From CAVTLG01 sp963735495 (GTDB lineage: Bacteria > Chloroflexota > Ktedonobacteria > Ktedonobacterales > Ktedonobacteraceae): 64,000 nt of DNA. The translations under genes and the position numbers were made by a program. The stretch is from assembly GCA_963735495.1 (NCBI GenBank), contig CAVTLG010000008.1:248001-312000 (forward strand). The letters run 5' to 3'. The notes beneath the pieces were generated by a model that worked only from the letters and a program-made list of their open reading frames with translations, was not told where the DNA came from and ran no database searches. Every line of letters begins with the position of its first letter. The first letter of the stretch is position 1. This document shows, in pieces, positions 24,708 through 33,853 of this stretch.

Positions 24708-25688
24708 TTACAGCGGAAGAGGCTGCCTGGGTTGACTGTACAACCGTGTTCCGAAACGGCTCAAGAAAACGGCACCCAACCCCAGCAATCCTGTCCCCAG
24801 GCTAATACACCAGCCAACATAGGGCAGCGACGCGGCTAATGCCAGCACACCCACACCCACGATAATTTGTATCGAGCGCGTGTTGTGCTGCGGAGCAACA
24901 TTGCGTAGGATGACATCACCGAACAGCCAGCCAACCGCGACGGTTCCCAGCGCCCATGCTGCGACAAGTCCTACCACCACGAGTATTGCCAATGGAATAG
25001 AGATAATCAGCGCAGTCAAGACCGCCAGGACGGCTGGCGCGAGCAGGATACTGAGAAGACCAAGCATGAAGCTACGCCGCATTTTGCTCTTGACAGTTGT
25101 GCGCACGAGCATTACATGTTCTGGCAGCAAGGCTGTTAAGAGGAGACCTAACACGATCCATGTCAAGGTTGACCAGAAGCGGAAACTTGCACCAGCATCG
25201 CTTATCAATAGCGCGCCCACACTTCTTGTGCAGTCAAAAACACTTCCATGAAGCTGTGAATCCGTGCCCTCCATCCACCGACCGCCACAAACATGAATAT
25301 CGCCATTGACCCGCGTATCATTCAGCAGCGTGACATTCCCGCCATACAAGGTTACGTCACCATTGACAGTGCCATCGATCACGACATTCCCGCCGAATGA
25401 AACCACATCACCTATAACCGCGCCATCTATAACGACCTCACCTCCAAATGAAGTCAGATCCCCACACACCACTTCCCCGCTGCTTACCACCACAGCTCTT
25501 CCAAAAGACGGCTTACGACTTTCCCCACTGCAGCTCTCGCTCCCCAGCGCTGGATGAGCTGCGGCTACAGCAGTATCGGCCACCCCCCAGATGAAAACTT
25601 CTGCTCCCCCACTTATTAAGAACGCTGCAAAGAGCAACACTCCCGGCAGCGTGAGCATAAAATGTTGTCTTCGAGAGACCTTTTGCAT
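24708..25688 (-). CDS. Bactofilin-like polymer-forming domain protein with membrane helices
   Basis: The 326-residue protein starts with a signal-like hydrophobic segment. An extracytoplasmic beta-solenoid of repeated six-residue turns (GDVVSFGGNVVIDGTVNGDV...) spans about 75-145. Three or four membrane helices follow (about 165-315), with a short cytosolic tail. The repeat resembles bactofilin/polymer-forming cytoskeletal proteins, here on the outer face of the membrane. It is the third gene of the sigma, anti-sigma operon, 57 bases after the anti-sigma stop, so it is a probable target or sensor. An upstream ATG at 25706 is possible; AGGGAGT favours 25688. Confidence 0.78.
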   Translation of the reverse strand: MQKVSRRQHFMLTLPGVLLFAAFLISGGAEVFIWGVADTAVAAAHPALGSESCSGESRKPSFGRAVVVSSGEVVCGDLTSFGGEVVIDGAVIGDVVSFGGNVVIDGTVNGDVTLYGGNVTLLNDTRVNGDIHVCGGRWMEGTDSQLHGSVFDCTRSVGALLISDAGASFRFWSTLTWIVLGLLLTALLPEHVMLVRTTVKSKMRRSFMLGLLSILLAPAVLAVLTALIISIPLAILVVVGLVAAWALGTVAVGWLFGDVILRNVAPQHNTRSIQIIVGVGVLALAASLPYVGWCISLGTGLLGLGAVFLSRFGTRLYSQPRQPLPL

Positions 25689-25745
25689 ACTAGAACTCCC
25701 TATCATGGCCTATAACATAACGGCAGCGGCCATGACCTTCGCTCC

Positions 25746-26306
25746 CTATGCCTCCTGCGGAGGACGCATTAAGCGAAGCCACATCCCCATCATGACAACT
25801 ACGACGAGCGCGATCCCTGACAAGAGCCAGTTGTCGCGCGCAATCACGGTCAACCCTGCTTGCAGATATTGGGCCAGAATGACAAACACGTCGATGACAC
25901 CAGTGAGCAACGAGAGCGCCCGCATGGCCAGATCTGTTTGCACAATCATGATCGCCAGAAGCAGGAGCGGAATACAGCTGAACGTGAAGATCAGTAGCGC
26001 AAAACTGGCGGCTCCGATGGGGCGTAAGCGCTCCATGCGGGTTTGCTGCTGCTGACGTATGTCTTCGAACTGCTGAAGCACGCAGCTTTGCTGCTGGACA
26101 GCACGCATAATAGTGTCGGTTGAGACGTTTGTTTGGACACGAGGAGCGGTGACGACAAGCAATGTATTGAGCTGTCGTTGTTGCTGCTCAAAGGCTCGAC
26201 AGGCGCTACAAAGCTTGAGATGCTCTTGCAATGCTGAGGCTATTGATGGCTCAAGGACACTCTCGCGCCTGGCACCCAACCATGCTTTAGCGTTGCGGCA
26301 GTGCAT
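25746..26306 (-). CDS. Putative zinc-binding anti-sigma factor
   Basis: The 186-residue protein begins with the zf-HC2/ZAS pattern: an early His-Cys pair then HLKLCSACR (Hx3Cx2C), the sigma-binding zinc fold. A coiled-coil-like glutamine-rich helix follows (about 85-105) and then two hydrophobic segments (about 108-130 and 155-178), so the protein should be membrane-anchored. The gene overlaps the sigma-factor stop by 20 bases and has its own AGGAGG, a layout that couples their synthesis. It should bind and silence that sigma factor until a signal arrives. Confidence 0.82.
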   Translation of the reverse strand: MHCRNAKAWLGARRESVLEPSIASALQEHLKLCSACRAFEQQQRQLNTLLVVTAPRVQTNVSTDTIMRAVQQQSCVLQQFEDIRQQQQTRMERLRPIGAASFALLIFTFSCIPLLLLAIMIVQTDLAMRALSLLTGVIDVFVILAQYLQAGLTVIARDNWLLSGIALVVVVMMGMWLRLMRPPQEA

Positions 26307-27057
26307 CAATCTGTTCCTCCTCGTGCGATGTCTTCTGTTGAATATAACGAGCCAGTAGCTCGCGCGCCCGGTGCAGACGCGCTTTGACCAGCGTCGGCGT
26401 CAGGTTCAACATATTGGCAATCTCTTCATAGGAAAAATCATACCAGTAACGCAGAACAATCACAGCCCGGTACTTGCCGGGTAAACGCTGGAGATAGTTT
26501 TGGATTTCATCCTGTTGCTCTCCCTGCAATGCTGACTGTTCGGGACTGACGTTAGCATCAACGATCCACTCTAAAAATGGCACGTCATCCAGCGGCAAAG
26601 CCAAAAAACGTCGCCTTCTCAACTGGTCGATAGCCAGGTGCGAGGCAATCGAGAGCAACCAGGTGCTGAATTTATGCACAGATTTATAGGTAGCGAGCTG
26701 TGTATAAGCTCGCACAAATGTTTCCTGCGTGACATCTTCAGCCTCTGTGGCGTTCCCTAGCATACGGTACGCGAGATTTTGTACCGCGTCCTTATAACGC
26801 TCGACGAGGACCGCGAAGAGATCCTGATCACCGCCAAGCACAAGCTCGACAAGCGCTGCATCGCTCATCGACTCCACGATGGCTCCAGTCTTCGTCCGCG
26901 TGCTTAGCGCGCCGGTATCGCTCATCCCCTGAGCACTCACAACAGATGTTGTGGTTCCCCGACTCTGGCTACGACGCGTCTTGCGCACTGGTTTCGCCAA
27001 AGCCCCAGTGCCGATACCACCCAGTATATTTGCAGCGTTTACAGTTGATTTTATCAT
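26287..27057 (-). CDS. RNA polymerase sigma factor, ECF (sigma-70) family
   Basis: The 256-residue protein has sigma region 2 (about 75-145; AYRMLGNATEAEDVTQETFVRAY and FSTWLLSIASHLAIDQLRRR) and region 4 (about 185-240; LPGKYRAVIVLRYWYDFSYEEIANMLNLTPTLVKARLHRAREL, given here only as its location). Regions 1 and 3 are absent, which is the ECF layout. An extra N-terminal segment of about 65 residues, basic and Ser/Thr-rich, is not usual for ECF sigmas. It is first in an operon with an anti-sigma and a bactofilin-like membrane protein. No upstream autoregulatory promoter could be read. Confidence 0.92.
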   Translation of the reverse strand: MIKSTVNAANILGGIGTGALAKPVRKTRRSQSRGTTTSVVSAQGMSDTGALSTRTKTGAIVESMSDAALVELVLGGDQDLFAVLVERYKDAVQNLAYRMLGNATEAEDVTQETFVRAYTQLATYKSVHKFSTWLLSIASHLAIDQLRRRRFLALPLDDVPFLEWIVDANVSPEQSALQGEQQDEIQNYLQRLPGKYRAVIVLRYWYDFSYEEIANMLNLTPTLVKARLHRARELLARYIQQKTSHEEEQIDALPQR

Positions 27058-27524
27058 TTGTCACCGCTCATTTGTTTTTTCATTTAATTCAGGTCATTAG
27101 CAGACATAAAGCTGCACCCTCTATGATGGTTTACGAGCAACGGCTAAAAAAGTTGTAATCTTTGGACGAAGTTTAACACGACCCGGGCCTGTTGACAAGA
27201 GGGAAAGGACCCATAACAGGGTCAAAAAAGGCTTGTTTATGAACTTCCTTTCATTTTATGGGCTACTTCTCCGCCATAAATGCTCATATGCCCGCCAGAT
27301 TATGAACATTTATGCAGAATGAGCGTCTCCTCCCTTCCTGCGCCAGACCTGGCGCCAGACAGACCATCCAACCGGTAGGACCGCTACAAGGGACCTCTAC
27401 GCGAGGCGAGATGTTGTCTCTCATGCCCACGGGTTACAGACTGCTCCGAACGTTGGCATTGTCGAGGTCCCATGCAGCCCCTCAGCTAACCTGGATGAAA
27501 TGGGACGGAAGTTATGAGTAGATT
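27058..27524. other. Intergenic region, no gene seen
   Basis: 467 bases upstream of the sigma operon and downstream of the Tat-exported gene. A short GACCC/GGGTC stem followed by an A run (27210-27230) reads as a weak terminator on the minus strand. A CATAAATG/CATTTATG pair spans 27280-27315. A plus-strand 69-codon frame at 27312 has no support. Confidence 0.4.
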
Positions 27525-29303
27525 TCAGCCTCCAGATCTACGGCTCTTCCTGGCGTCAGAACCGCGACGCTGTACCTCAATACTACCGCTGACGCGCAGA
27601 GTGCCAGTCTTACCTTGCACCTGGTCGTCCTTAGTCGAATTACTTCCCTGTTGATGATCACCACTCTGCCGTACCTGGGATTGAGTGAGTTCAAGTAGTG
27701 GGAAGGCGCGATGAGCACGCGGTGGGATCAGAAAATTCTGCCGCCGCGTCGCGGTAAGGAAACGGTCAATCCCGTTATCGTCCGCATGAACGCCAGGGCC
27801 GGTCACATTCCCGCTTGCATCTTGCGGAGCTTGAAACCGCAGCGCGGCCTGATTTACACGCATCACTCTAAAGAACTCGGCTGTAGGCACAAAGACCGTG
27901 AATTGCAGCTTCGGCTGATTGGAGCCATCTGGTACATCCATGTCATCAAACCCGGGCCCATCCATACGGATATGAATAGGGGTTCCATCAGCCGCGCGAG
28001 AAGACTGCTGTAGTGCCGGCAGATGGCCCATACGCGGACGACGCTTGCCAACATCGTCGGCATCAGGACTCGTTGCGGGTTCGGGATCGTTCACCACATT
28101 CAGGCCATCCCCAAGATCCCGCGCCGTCTGACTGGCCTCCGTCACTCCCTGAGCCCGATAGCGCAAGAAGACGCTGGCATCGTTCGCTAGAAACGCAGGG
28201 CCACCACCATTAGAAAACTGATCGCCATTGCCCAGCGCAGGAATGGGGTCCGAACGAAACATATATTGGACACGCTCAGTAAATGGCTCGTCGGGAACCT
28301 TGTAAAATGCACCCAGATCTTGAATGACGTGCGAAAGGTGTTGAATCGAACCATTGGCGAAGTAGCTAGAACTGCTGGCATCGGTAAAACGCGCCGAGCT
28401 ATTGCCCTGGAATGTCGTGATCGCGGCAGGTCCACTGGCCGCAACCTGCTGATCGGCAAATCCCATCCACATGGGAGAATCTGGATTGATGTAGCGGGCA
28501 TATGGGAGATTATTCTTCTGGGCCACGGAGTGCGGCAGACTCATCTGTGTGAACATCGTGCGCATCGAGGTAAAGGTGAAGAGTCCATTAAATGCTGGAG
28601 AGGCAACCGAGGAGCCATTGAGGCTATTACTCCCCTGAAGCCAGCTAATCACATTCTGGACATTACTAAATATGTCGCTACGCAAAGTGAAGAGGACATC
28701 ATTCGACTCTATAACGACCGGCACTTTGAACTTTGCCTTGGTGATACTTCCTCCTGAAGTGACGTCCGTTGGACTCGGGACTGCTTCTTCCAATGCATAA
28801 CGGCTGGTATCCGAAAGCAAGCGTGGCATATGACTGCTCACCACACTGCCCGTAATCCCCCCTGGGAGCCTGCGGAAATAGGGAAGCCCGTAGGCCACAA
28901 AGGTAAAAATTCCACTCGGACTGAAAGGAAACCTCTCCTCAATCGCATTCAAGGCGTTTGCCAGAACCGTCTGATCGCTTTTCGTGGGGGTATGATTCAG
29001 ACGAGCGGTAAGAAAGACGGTATAAACCGGCCCAAAGCGTACCTGAACTCCACTGAACGTTCGGACTGGCGCAAAGAATTTACTGATATCAAACTGAATA
29101 TCAGGAAAAGCCGTTGCACTCTTAGTCGCATCCGCAATACGCAGTGGAACCCACGCCAGTGCATCAATACCCGCCAGCGTCGTTGCCGCCACTCCCAGCA
29201 AACCTAAACCGAGTAAAGCACGACGACTGACTGGCTCCTTCGGAACTTTTACGATTTCGTCGGCGCGAACAAGATTCTTCTGGTAGGTGGATCGAGTATG
29301 CAT
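27525..29303 (-). CDS. Tat-exported protein, remotely DyP-like (DUF7405-type), function unknown
   Basis: The 592-residue protein has a twin-arginine motif (SRRALLGLGLLG) about 30 residues in and a hydrophobic stretch to WVPL. The two halves vaguely follow dye-decolourising peroxidases: FTFVAYGLPYFRRLPGG in the first and KLQFTVFVPTAEFFRVMRVNQ in the second. I do not see the GxxDG signature or a clear haem-ligand His, so peroxidase activity is not claimed. Proline- and glycine-rich loops are long. The frame runs to 29375; ATG 29303 with AAAGGGA gives the conventional Tat N-region. Monocistronic. Confidence 0.6.
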   Translation of the reverse strand: MHTRSTYQKNLVRADEIVKVPKEPVSRRALLGLGLLGVAATTLAGIDALAWVPLRIADATKSATAFPDIQFDISKFFAPVRTFSGVQVRFGPVYTVFLTARLNHTPTKSDQTVLANALNAIEERFPFSPSGIFTFVAYGLPYFRRLPGGITGSVVSSHMPRLLSDTSRYALEEAVPSPTDVTSGGSITKAKFKVPVVIESNDVLFTLRSDIFSNVQNVISWLQGSNSLNGSSVASPAFNGLFTFTSMRTMFTQMSLPHSVAQKNNLPYARYINPDSPMWMGFADQQVAASGPAAITTFQGNSSARFTDASSSSYFANGSIQHLSHVIQDLGAFYKVPDEPFTERVQYMFRSDPIPALGNGDQFSNGGGPAFLANDASVFLRYRAQGVTEASQTARDLGDGLNVVNDPEPATSPDADDVGKRRPRMGHLPALQQSSRAADGTPIHIRMDGPGFDDMDVPDGSNQPKLQFTVFVPTAEFFRVMRVNQAALRFQAPQDASGNVTGPGVHADDNGIDRFLTATRRQNFLIPPRAHRAFPLLELTQSQVRQSGDHQQGSNSTKDDQVQGKTGTLRVSGSIEVQRRGSDARKSRRSGG

Positions 29304-29802
29304 ACTTTTTCCCTTTACTACAAGCTGATGACGTGATGTTAGCTTGTACGTTTCAAATTGAATACAAGACGACACGAGTCTAGCCCTGTGTAAACGGCCA
29401 TACAGCTTACTCCTGATAGTAAGAGTCCAGGGACCCCATAACGACAGGTCCTGGTGTCCGCACTACCGGCTAGCTTACAGTTTACCTCCTTATCTATCAG
29501 CAATGATAACCCATTATATGCAGCCCCCGTAAGTGGTTTGTAGGTACAATTATGCATTTTTCATATCATCTCAATTTTTCCAGGAAAGAAAAACTGAACA
29601 TCTGACGAAGCTGTTTTGTTCTATCAGTCGGCTGCTTCTGAACCATCACATCAATAGGAAGACGGTGTGAAGCGGATAAAGACACGTGATATAATCTTTG
29701 ACTTGCTTTTGGCATTGCTCAACGGACCCGTAAAACAAATCTACGTCTGATCCTTGAGCAAAGTAATAAGGCCATAGAAAGCAGACACAAGGGGCACAAA
29801 CT
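29304..29802. other. Intergenic region, no gene seen
   Basis: About 500 bases between the divergent Tat-exported gene and the yggS operon promoter. Open frames are short and unsupported. An A+T-rich stretch near 29500-29600 may carry the promoter of the Tat-exported gene. Confidence 0.4.
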
Positions 29803-29803
29803 T

Positions 29804-29812
29804 GGTATAATA
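29804..29812 (+). promoter_or_regulatory. Extended -10 promoter for the yggS operon
   Basis: TGG plus consensus TATAAT. The -35 region (AGACAC) is poor. It implies an untranslated leader of about 190 bases before the TTG start at 30008. Confidence 0.5.
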
Positions 29813-30007
29813 GATGATAAGGATTTCTTCATCAACCGGTAGAAAGAGGCTCTCTGTCCCAGGGGAAAACTGGGTAGGGATGGAGGCCCTGGTGCGTTTT
29901 CCCTTGACCTCTGAGGGTTTTGTATGTACACGTTATCCCTGGAGGGGCGGCTGGAGTCCTTTTTTACTTGACCCGCTTGAGGGTACTGAAACTAGAAAGA
30001 AGAGCAC
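29813..30007 (+). other. Long leader of the yggS operon, possibly structured
   Basis: The leader is G+C-rich with short stems (CCCAG/CTGGG, CCCT/AGGG) and ends in a run of six T after GGCTGGAGTCC. I recognise no known riboswitch or T-box in it. A conditional terminator or small RNA is possible but unproven. Confidence 0.3.
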
Positions 30008-30739
30008 TTGACAGACAAGCACCTCTTAAGCCAACAAGCAATACTGGCGGCCAATATCGCCCACATTCGCGACAGCATCGTCGAGGCAGCCGCACGCAGC
30101 GGACGTAGCGCCACAGAGATCACGCTGGTAGCTGTGTCAAAAACGCAGCCCCTCGAACTGATCAAGCAGGCTTACACGCTAGGGGTAACGACGTTTGGCG
30201 AGAATCGGGTGCAAGAGGCATTGGCGAAGATTGACGAGTTTCACCCAACGGGGATACACTGGCACATGATTGGACATGTGCAGCGCAATAAGGCTGCCAA
30301 AGTAGTCGGCGCATTCGATTGTATCCATAGCGTGGATAGTCTGGCACTGGCACAGCTCCTGGATCGCCATGCCGCGCACGTGCAGAGACGTCAAGCGGTG
30401 CTCCTCCAGGTCAATATCTCCGGTGAAGAGAGCAAAGAGGGTATGACAGCAGAAGAGGCGCTGGGTACCGCTGGTCAGATCGCGGCGTTACCAAACCTTG
30501 AGGTGCAGGGGCTGATGACGGTCGCGCCGCTGGTGGCCGATCCCGCGCAAACACGTCCAGTCTTTCGTGCTCTGCGCCTGCTACGCGACAGGCTGCGTCA
30601 CGAGGTAACAGCGTGCTCATGGCAACACTTATCTATGGGCATGACCGATGATTATCAAGTAGCTATCGAAGAAGGTGCCACCATTGTCCGCGTCGGGCGG
30701 GCGATCTTTGGCGAACGGGTCTATAAAGGAGACACATAA
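30008..30739 (+). CDS. YggS family PLP-binding protein (PLP homeostasis)
   Basis: The 243-residue alanine-racemase-fold barrel binds pyridoxal phosphate through Lys45 in LVAVSKTQP. Other family blocks are GENRVQEALAK, WHMIGHVQRNK (usual IGxLQxNK), and SMGMTDDYQVAIEEGATIVRVGRAIFG near the end (usual SMGMSxDxxxAI). It has no known enzymatic activity; it buffers PLP supply and affects amino-acid pools. The TTG start has GAAAGAAGAG before it. Its stop overlaps the next gene by one base (TAATG), beginning a four-gene operon with DUF6391, YggT and DUF167. Confidence 0.95.
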   Translation: MTDKHLLSQQAILAANIAHIRDSIVEAAARSGRSATEITLVAVSKTQPLELIKQAYTLGVTTFGENRVQEALAKIDEFHPTGIHWHMIGHVQRNKAAKVVGAFDCIHSVDSLALAQLLDRHAAHVQRRQAVLLQVNISGEESKEGMTAEEALGTAGQIAALPNLEVQGLMTVAPLVADPAQTRPVFRALRLLRDRLRHEVTACSWQHLSMGMTDDYQVAIEEGATIVRVGRAIFGERVYKGDT

Positions 30740-31233
30740 TGAAACTAAGTGATATCGCATTAGGCCGCCGCACTCGTCAAAACCACGCACTGGAACACGC
30801 AACATTCACGGTCCTGGCAGGCATGGACCCCACACTCAATGCAGCTGCGCGTTCCAATACGGATGGCTTTGTCATCTTTGGTGATGTAGATCTTGGACTG
30901 CTACGACGCGCCCTGGACGAAGCGTTGCGGCGGCTACAGGCTGGCGAAGCAGCACTCGCTATCCACCCCAATTGCGGTACGAACCTTGCCGTAGGCATTT
31001 CTCTCGTCACCCTTGGTACACTGCTCGGTATGACCTCCAGCCAGACGCGCACACGCGTGACGATGGCGACGGCATCATCTCTGGCTGGCTGGGTGGCGGC
31101 CCGCCCACTCGGCGAGTATATGCAGAAACATTTTACCACCCTCCCGGACTTGCAAGGTGTGCGCGTGACGGATATTGTGCGCCGCCAGTTGTTAGGATTT
31201 ACCTTTATTGAAGTACGTACAGTACAGGAGTAG
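30739..31233 (+). CDS. DUF6391 family protein
   Basis: The 164-residue protein starts with a conserved RRTRQNHALEHATFTVL segment typical of DUF6391, found with yggS/yggT clusters in Cyanobacteria and Chloroflexota. A hydrophobic pair follows at about 85-125 (AVGISLVTLGTLLG...SSLAGWVAA), so it may be membrane-associated. The HALEH motif could bind metal. The ATG overlaps the yggS stop by one base, and its own stop is two bases from the next start. Function unknown. Confidence 0.75.
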   Translation: MKLSDIALGRRTRQNHALEHATFTVLAGMDPTLNAAARSNTDGFVIFGDVDLGLLRRALDEALRRLQAGEAALAIHPNCGTNLAVGISLVTLGTLLGMTSSQTRTRVTMATASSLAGWVAARPLGEYMQKHFTTLPDLQGVRVTDIVRRQLLGFTFIEVRTVQE

Positions 31234-31235
31234 CT

Positions 31236-31523
31236 ATGTTTGTACCTCCACCATTACCGGTGCCGATTGTCACCTGGATCATTCAGTTTGTGCTCGTGTG
31301 CCTGATCGTCGCCCTGATTGTGCGCGCCTTCGCAGGCTGGTTCCAGATGGATGAACGCTATGCGATCATACGCTTTTGCGCCAGGCTGACCGATCCCTTT
31401 ATCACACCCATACGTCGCTTTGTCGGCACTGTATGGATGCTTGATATCTCGTTTCTCGTGGCTCTGTTCATGCTGTTCATCCTCAAAACGCTATTGCTCC
31501 AGGCGCTACCTGCTGGTTGGTAG
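31236..31523 (+). CDS. YggT family membrane protein
   Basis: The 95-residue protein has two membrane helices (about 10-30 and 68-92) separated by RPFA-like loop residues (VRAFAGWFQMDERYAIIRFCARLTDPFITPIRRFVG). The TDPFITPIRRF element is the family hallmark (DPxLxPxRRxxP). YggT proteins are linked to osmotic stress and, in Gram positives, division-site function. It is the third gene of the yggS operon. Confidence 0.9.
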   Translation: MFVPPPLPVPIVTWIIQFVLVCLIVALIVRAFAGWFQMDERYAIIRFCARLTDPFITPIRRFVGTVWMLDISFLVALFMLFILKTLLLQALPAGW

Positions 31524-31524
31524 C

Positions 31525-31782
31525 ATGGTGCTGATCAGCGTCAAGGTCATCCCGCGCAGCGCGAAGAATAGCATCGCATGGGAACAGGGAAATCTGAAGG
31601 TCCATCTGACTGCTCCACCAGTTGATGGAGCCGCGAATGAAGCTTTAGTGGCACTGCTAGCTGAACGCCTGGCAGTGCCACGTCGCATGGTTAGTATTGT
31701 ACGCGGCTCTACCAGCAGACAGAAAACGGTGGAGATTAATGGTCTGACAGCAGAAGATGTAGCCGGCAAGCTACAAATATAA
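31525..31782 (+). CDS. DUF167 (YggU) family protein
   Basis: The 85-residue protein matches the YggU/DUF167 fold: VKVIPRSAKNSI, the LTAPPVDGAANEAL core and the C-terminal RGSTSRQKTVEI. The frame is open from 31420, but the start is set at ATG 31525, one base after the yggT stop. No function is established. It closes the operon. Confidence 0.9.
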   Translation: MVLISVKVIPRSAKNSIAWEQGNLKVHLTAPPVDGAANEALVALLAERLAVPRRMVSIVRGSTSRQKTVEINGLTAEDVAGKLQI

Positions 31783-31881
31783 ATGAGACGCCCTTGCAAA
31801 CCAAAGCCGAGGACGCACTTGAAGAGGCGAGGACTAGCAGAGATGCTTGAAAAGTTTATCATTGTGTTATATTGACCTCTT

Positions 31882-32172
31882 TTGGGTGCAGAGCTGCTAC
31901 GGACCTGGTGGGGCAGACTCATATTCAGCCTCCTTCTCCTATTTGGAAGTGCAGTAGATATGTATCTCTGGTTTCACAACAATGTGAGATTGGCACTTGG
32001 CACATTGCTATTACTCTGTACTGCCGCAATCCTTCTTCTTAAGGTGAAGCACGAAAACTTACAGGAGGATGCTGTGAGTTGGCTCGCACAGGGTTTAATT
32101 TTGGGCACTCTCGGTCTGATTCCAGGTCGTATTGGGGTTCTACTCATCATCTTCGAGCTAGTACGACACTGA
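31882..32172 (+). CDS. Small hydrophobic protein, function unknown
   Basis: The 96-residue product has about three hydrophobic stretches (10-28, 34-52, 65-88). The LTGTL...GLIPGRIGVLLIIFE end is typical of small membrane proteins. The start is uncertain: TTG 31882 lacks a good ribosome site, and ATG 31960 has GGAAG upstream. A TTGAAA patch at 31852-31857 is the only promoter-like element. It separates the yggS operon from the A+T-rich defence island. It may be unrelated to both. Confidence 0.45.
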   Translation: MGAELLRTWWGRLIFSLLLLFGSAVDMYLWFHNNVRLALGTLLLLCTAAILLLKVKHENLQEDAVSWLAQGLILGTLGLIPGRIGVLLIIFELVRH

Positions 32173-32389
32173 TCATTGATGAAAGAAAATAAAGAGATTC
32201 CAGTGAGAAGTGTAAAACTTTATTCTGAGATTATGTGCCTAATCACTCTACTGCTATCTATCTCCAATCGGTGGACGATTCTTGAAGTCCGCCCAAATTT
32301 AAGCGAACGAGCGAACAGAGAGTTATTGCTATTAAAGCTGAATAGAAGTATACTTCTCAAGTAATGTCTTGAAAAGAAGGGAGGCAAAA

Positions 32390-33853
32390 ATGTCTAGTTA
32401 CGTTAAACGTGTGCAAGCAAAAGGCATTTATGGACGCTTTGATATAGACCACACATTTAAACCAGGAGTGAACGTACTACATGGGAAGAATGGGGCGGGC
32501 AAAACCACCCTTCTCCATATTCTAGCGAATGTTCTTAACGGCGATTATGAACTATTCGCATTCATAACATTCGATTCCATACGAGTTCAGTTAGATGATT
32601 CTACTGAAGTTATGCTTCACCGAAGAGGAGCCGATAAAGACACTATTATCAATATACAACGGACAGGCTATCCTGAAATTGAACTTTCCGTAGAAGATTT
32701 CAAGGAGTACGTTCTACGACGCCGAGAAGGTGTTAGAGTACAACAATTGAGCATATTTGATGATGAATTCAACAAATTGAGCCAGACGGAACCATTGATG
32801 AAAACAGCATATTTTCCTGCCTTTAGAACTATGATAGAGGCTTGGGCGTCTGTGCAAGAAGATCGAACTGTAGCTAGTGCTAATGCTAGACGTGCTCGTG
32901 AATTACGAGAACTAATGGAAACAGAAGTTTATAGAGTTGAAAGAAGTGCATTAATGCATGGAGGAACTCTTCGTGCAACACAATTCGCCCGGCAACTCTT
33001 TGGCCCATTCGTACCTTCAATAACCTATCCATCACCCTTAGAAATAGAAGTACGCCTGACTGAGGAATTCAGAAAAGCAGAGCGCAATATTGGGTATGCT
33101 AATCAAAAACTACTCTCAGAGGCATTTTTAGATATTTTTTCAGTACTATCAGAAACTTCCGGTCAGGTGGAAGAAAATCCCGAAGCAATTTTAGAGCGGA
33201 TTAGAGCACTCTTCAACGAGTTAGATACTTCTTCGCTCGGAGCAGCATCAATGGTTGACGAAGACTTTTATTCAAAGCTTCGTAATAAGGTTAATGACTT
33301 TAAATTTTATAGTGAAAATCTAGAAGGTGTTGCTGTAAGAGTATTAGAAGTTTATAGAAATTCCCTTAGCAATAGAGCTAATATACAAAAAAGTTCTTTT
33401 CTAGGGATTAGGCAATATCTACAAGCAGTAAATGAATTCCTTGAAGGTAAAATCCTTTGTATAAGTCAGCAGCCTCCTGAGCTTAATACCTCGTCATTAC
33501 AAGTAAAATTTGATAATGGGTCTTATAGTAGCCTTCGTGCATTATCTTCAGGTGAAAGACAAATCATTACTCTGATTTATGCAGCTTCACAGATGAGTGC
33601 GCAAAAAATAGTTCTTATTGATGAACCTGAGATTTCTCTTCATATTGACTGGCAGCGGCCATTGCTCAAAAAGATGTCTGAACAATTGCAAGATAGACAG
33701 ATTATTGCTTGTACTCATTCTCCGGTCATTGCTTCTAATTATGAAGACCGATTGATGGAGCTAAAGCTAATACCTTCCTCAAATGAGCTTCATAAAGATA
33801 CCTTGAACAATGACTATCATGAAGCTGAAAGTGAAGATGAGGATTTATTTTAA
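32390..33853 (+). CDS. ABC/SMC-type AAA ATPase, candidate AriA subunit of a PARIS defence system
   Basis: The 487-residue ATPase has Walker A at 32-39 (GKNGAGKT, Lys38), a long helical insert of about 240 residues, then the ABC signature SSGERQ at 386-391, Walker B with Asp411-Glu412 (VLIDEPEISLH) and the H-loop Thr442-His443. This is the RecF/OLD/AAA_15-type ATPase of which AriA is one. In PARIS, AriA forms a sensing assembly that holds the nuclease AriB until phage anti-restriction proteins are met. GGGAGG before ATG 32390 is strong; the frame extends to 32369. The stop is directly followed by the DUF4435 gene. Codon use is A+T-rich relative to neighbours. Confidence 0.85.
   Translation: MSSYVKRVQAKGIYGRFDIDHTFKPGVNVLHGKNGAGKTTLLHILANVLNGDYELFAFITFDSIRVQLDDSTEVMLHRRGADKDTIINIQRTGYPEIELSVEDFKEYVLRRREGVRVQQLSIFDDEFNKLSQTEPLMKTAYFPAFRTMIEAWASVQEDRTVASANARRARELRELMETEVYRVERSALMHGGTLRATQFARQLFGPFVPSITYPSPLEIEVRLTEEFRKAERNIGYANQKLLSEAFLDIFSVLSETSGQVEENPEAILERIRALFNELDTSSLGAASMVDEDFYSKLRNKVNDFKFYSENLEGVAVRVLEVYRNSLSNRANIQKSSFLGIRQYLQAVNEFLEGKILCISQQPPELNTSSLQVKFDNGSYSSLRALSSGERQIITLIYAASQMSAQKIVLIDEPEISLHIDWQRPLLKKMSEQLQDRQIIACTHSPVIASNYEDRLMELKLIPSSNELHKDTLNNDYHEAESEDEDLF

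Noticed and set aside
27312..27521. 69-codon plus-strand ORF
   Set aside because: No ribosome site or domain; antisense to nothing known.
29813..30007. Known riboswitch, SRP RNA or RNase P RNA in the yggS leader
   Set aside because: None of the conserved cores of these RNAs could be found.
32176..32364. 62-codon frame before the ATPase gene
   Set aside because: No ribosome site, random composition, no domain; could at most be a leader fragment of the island.
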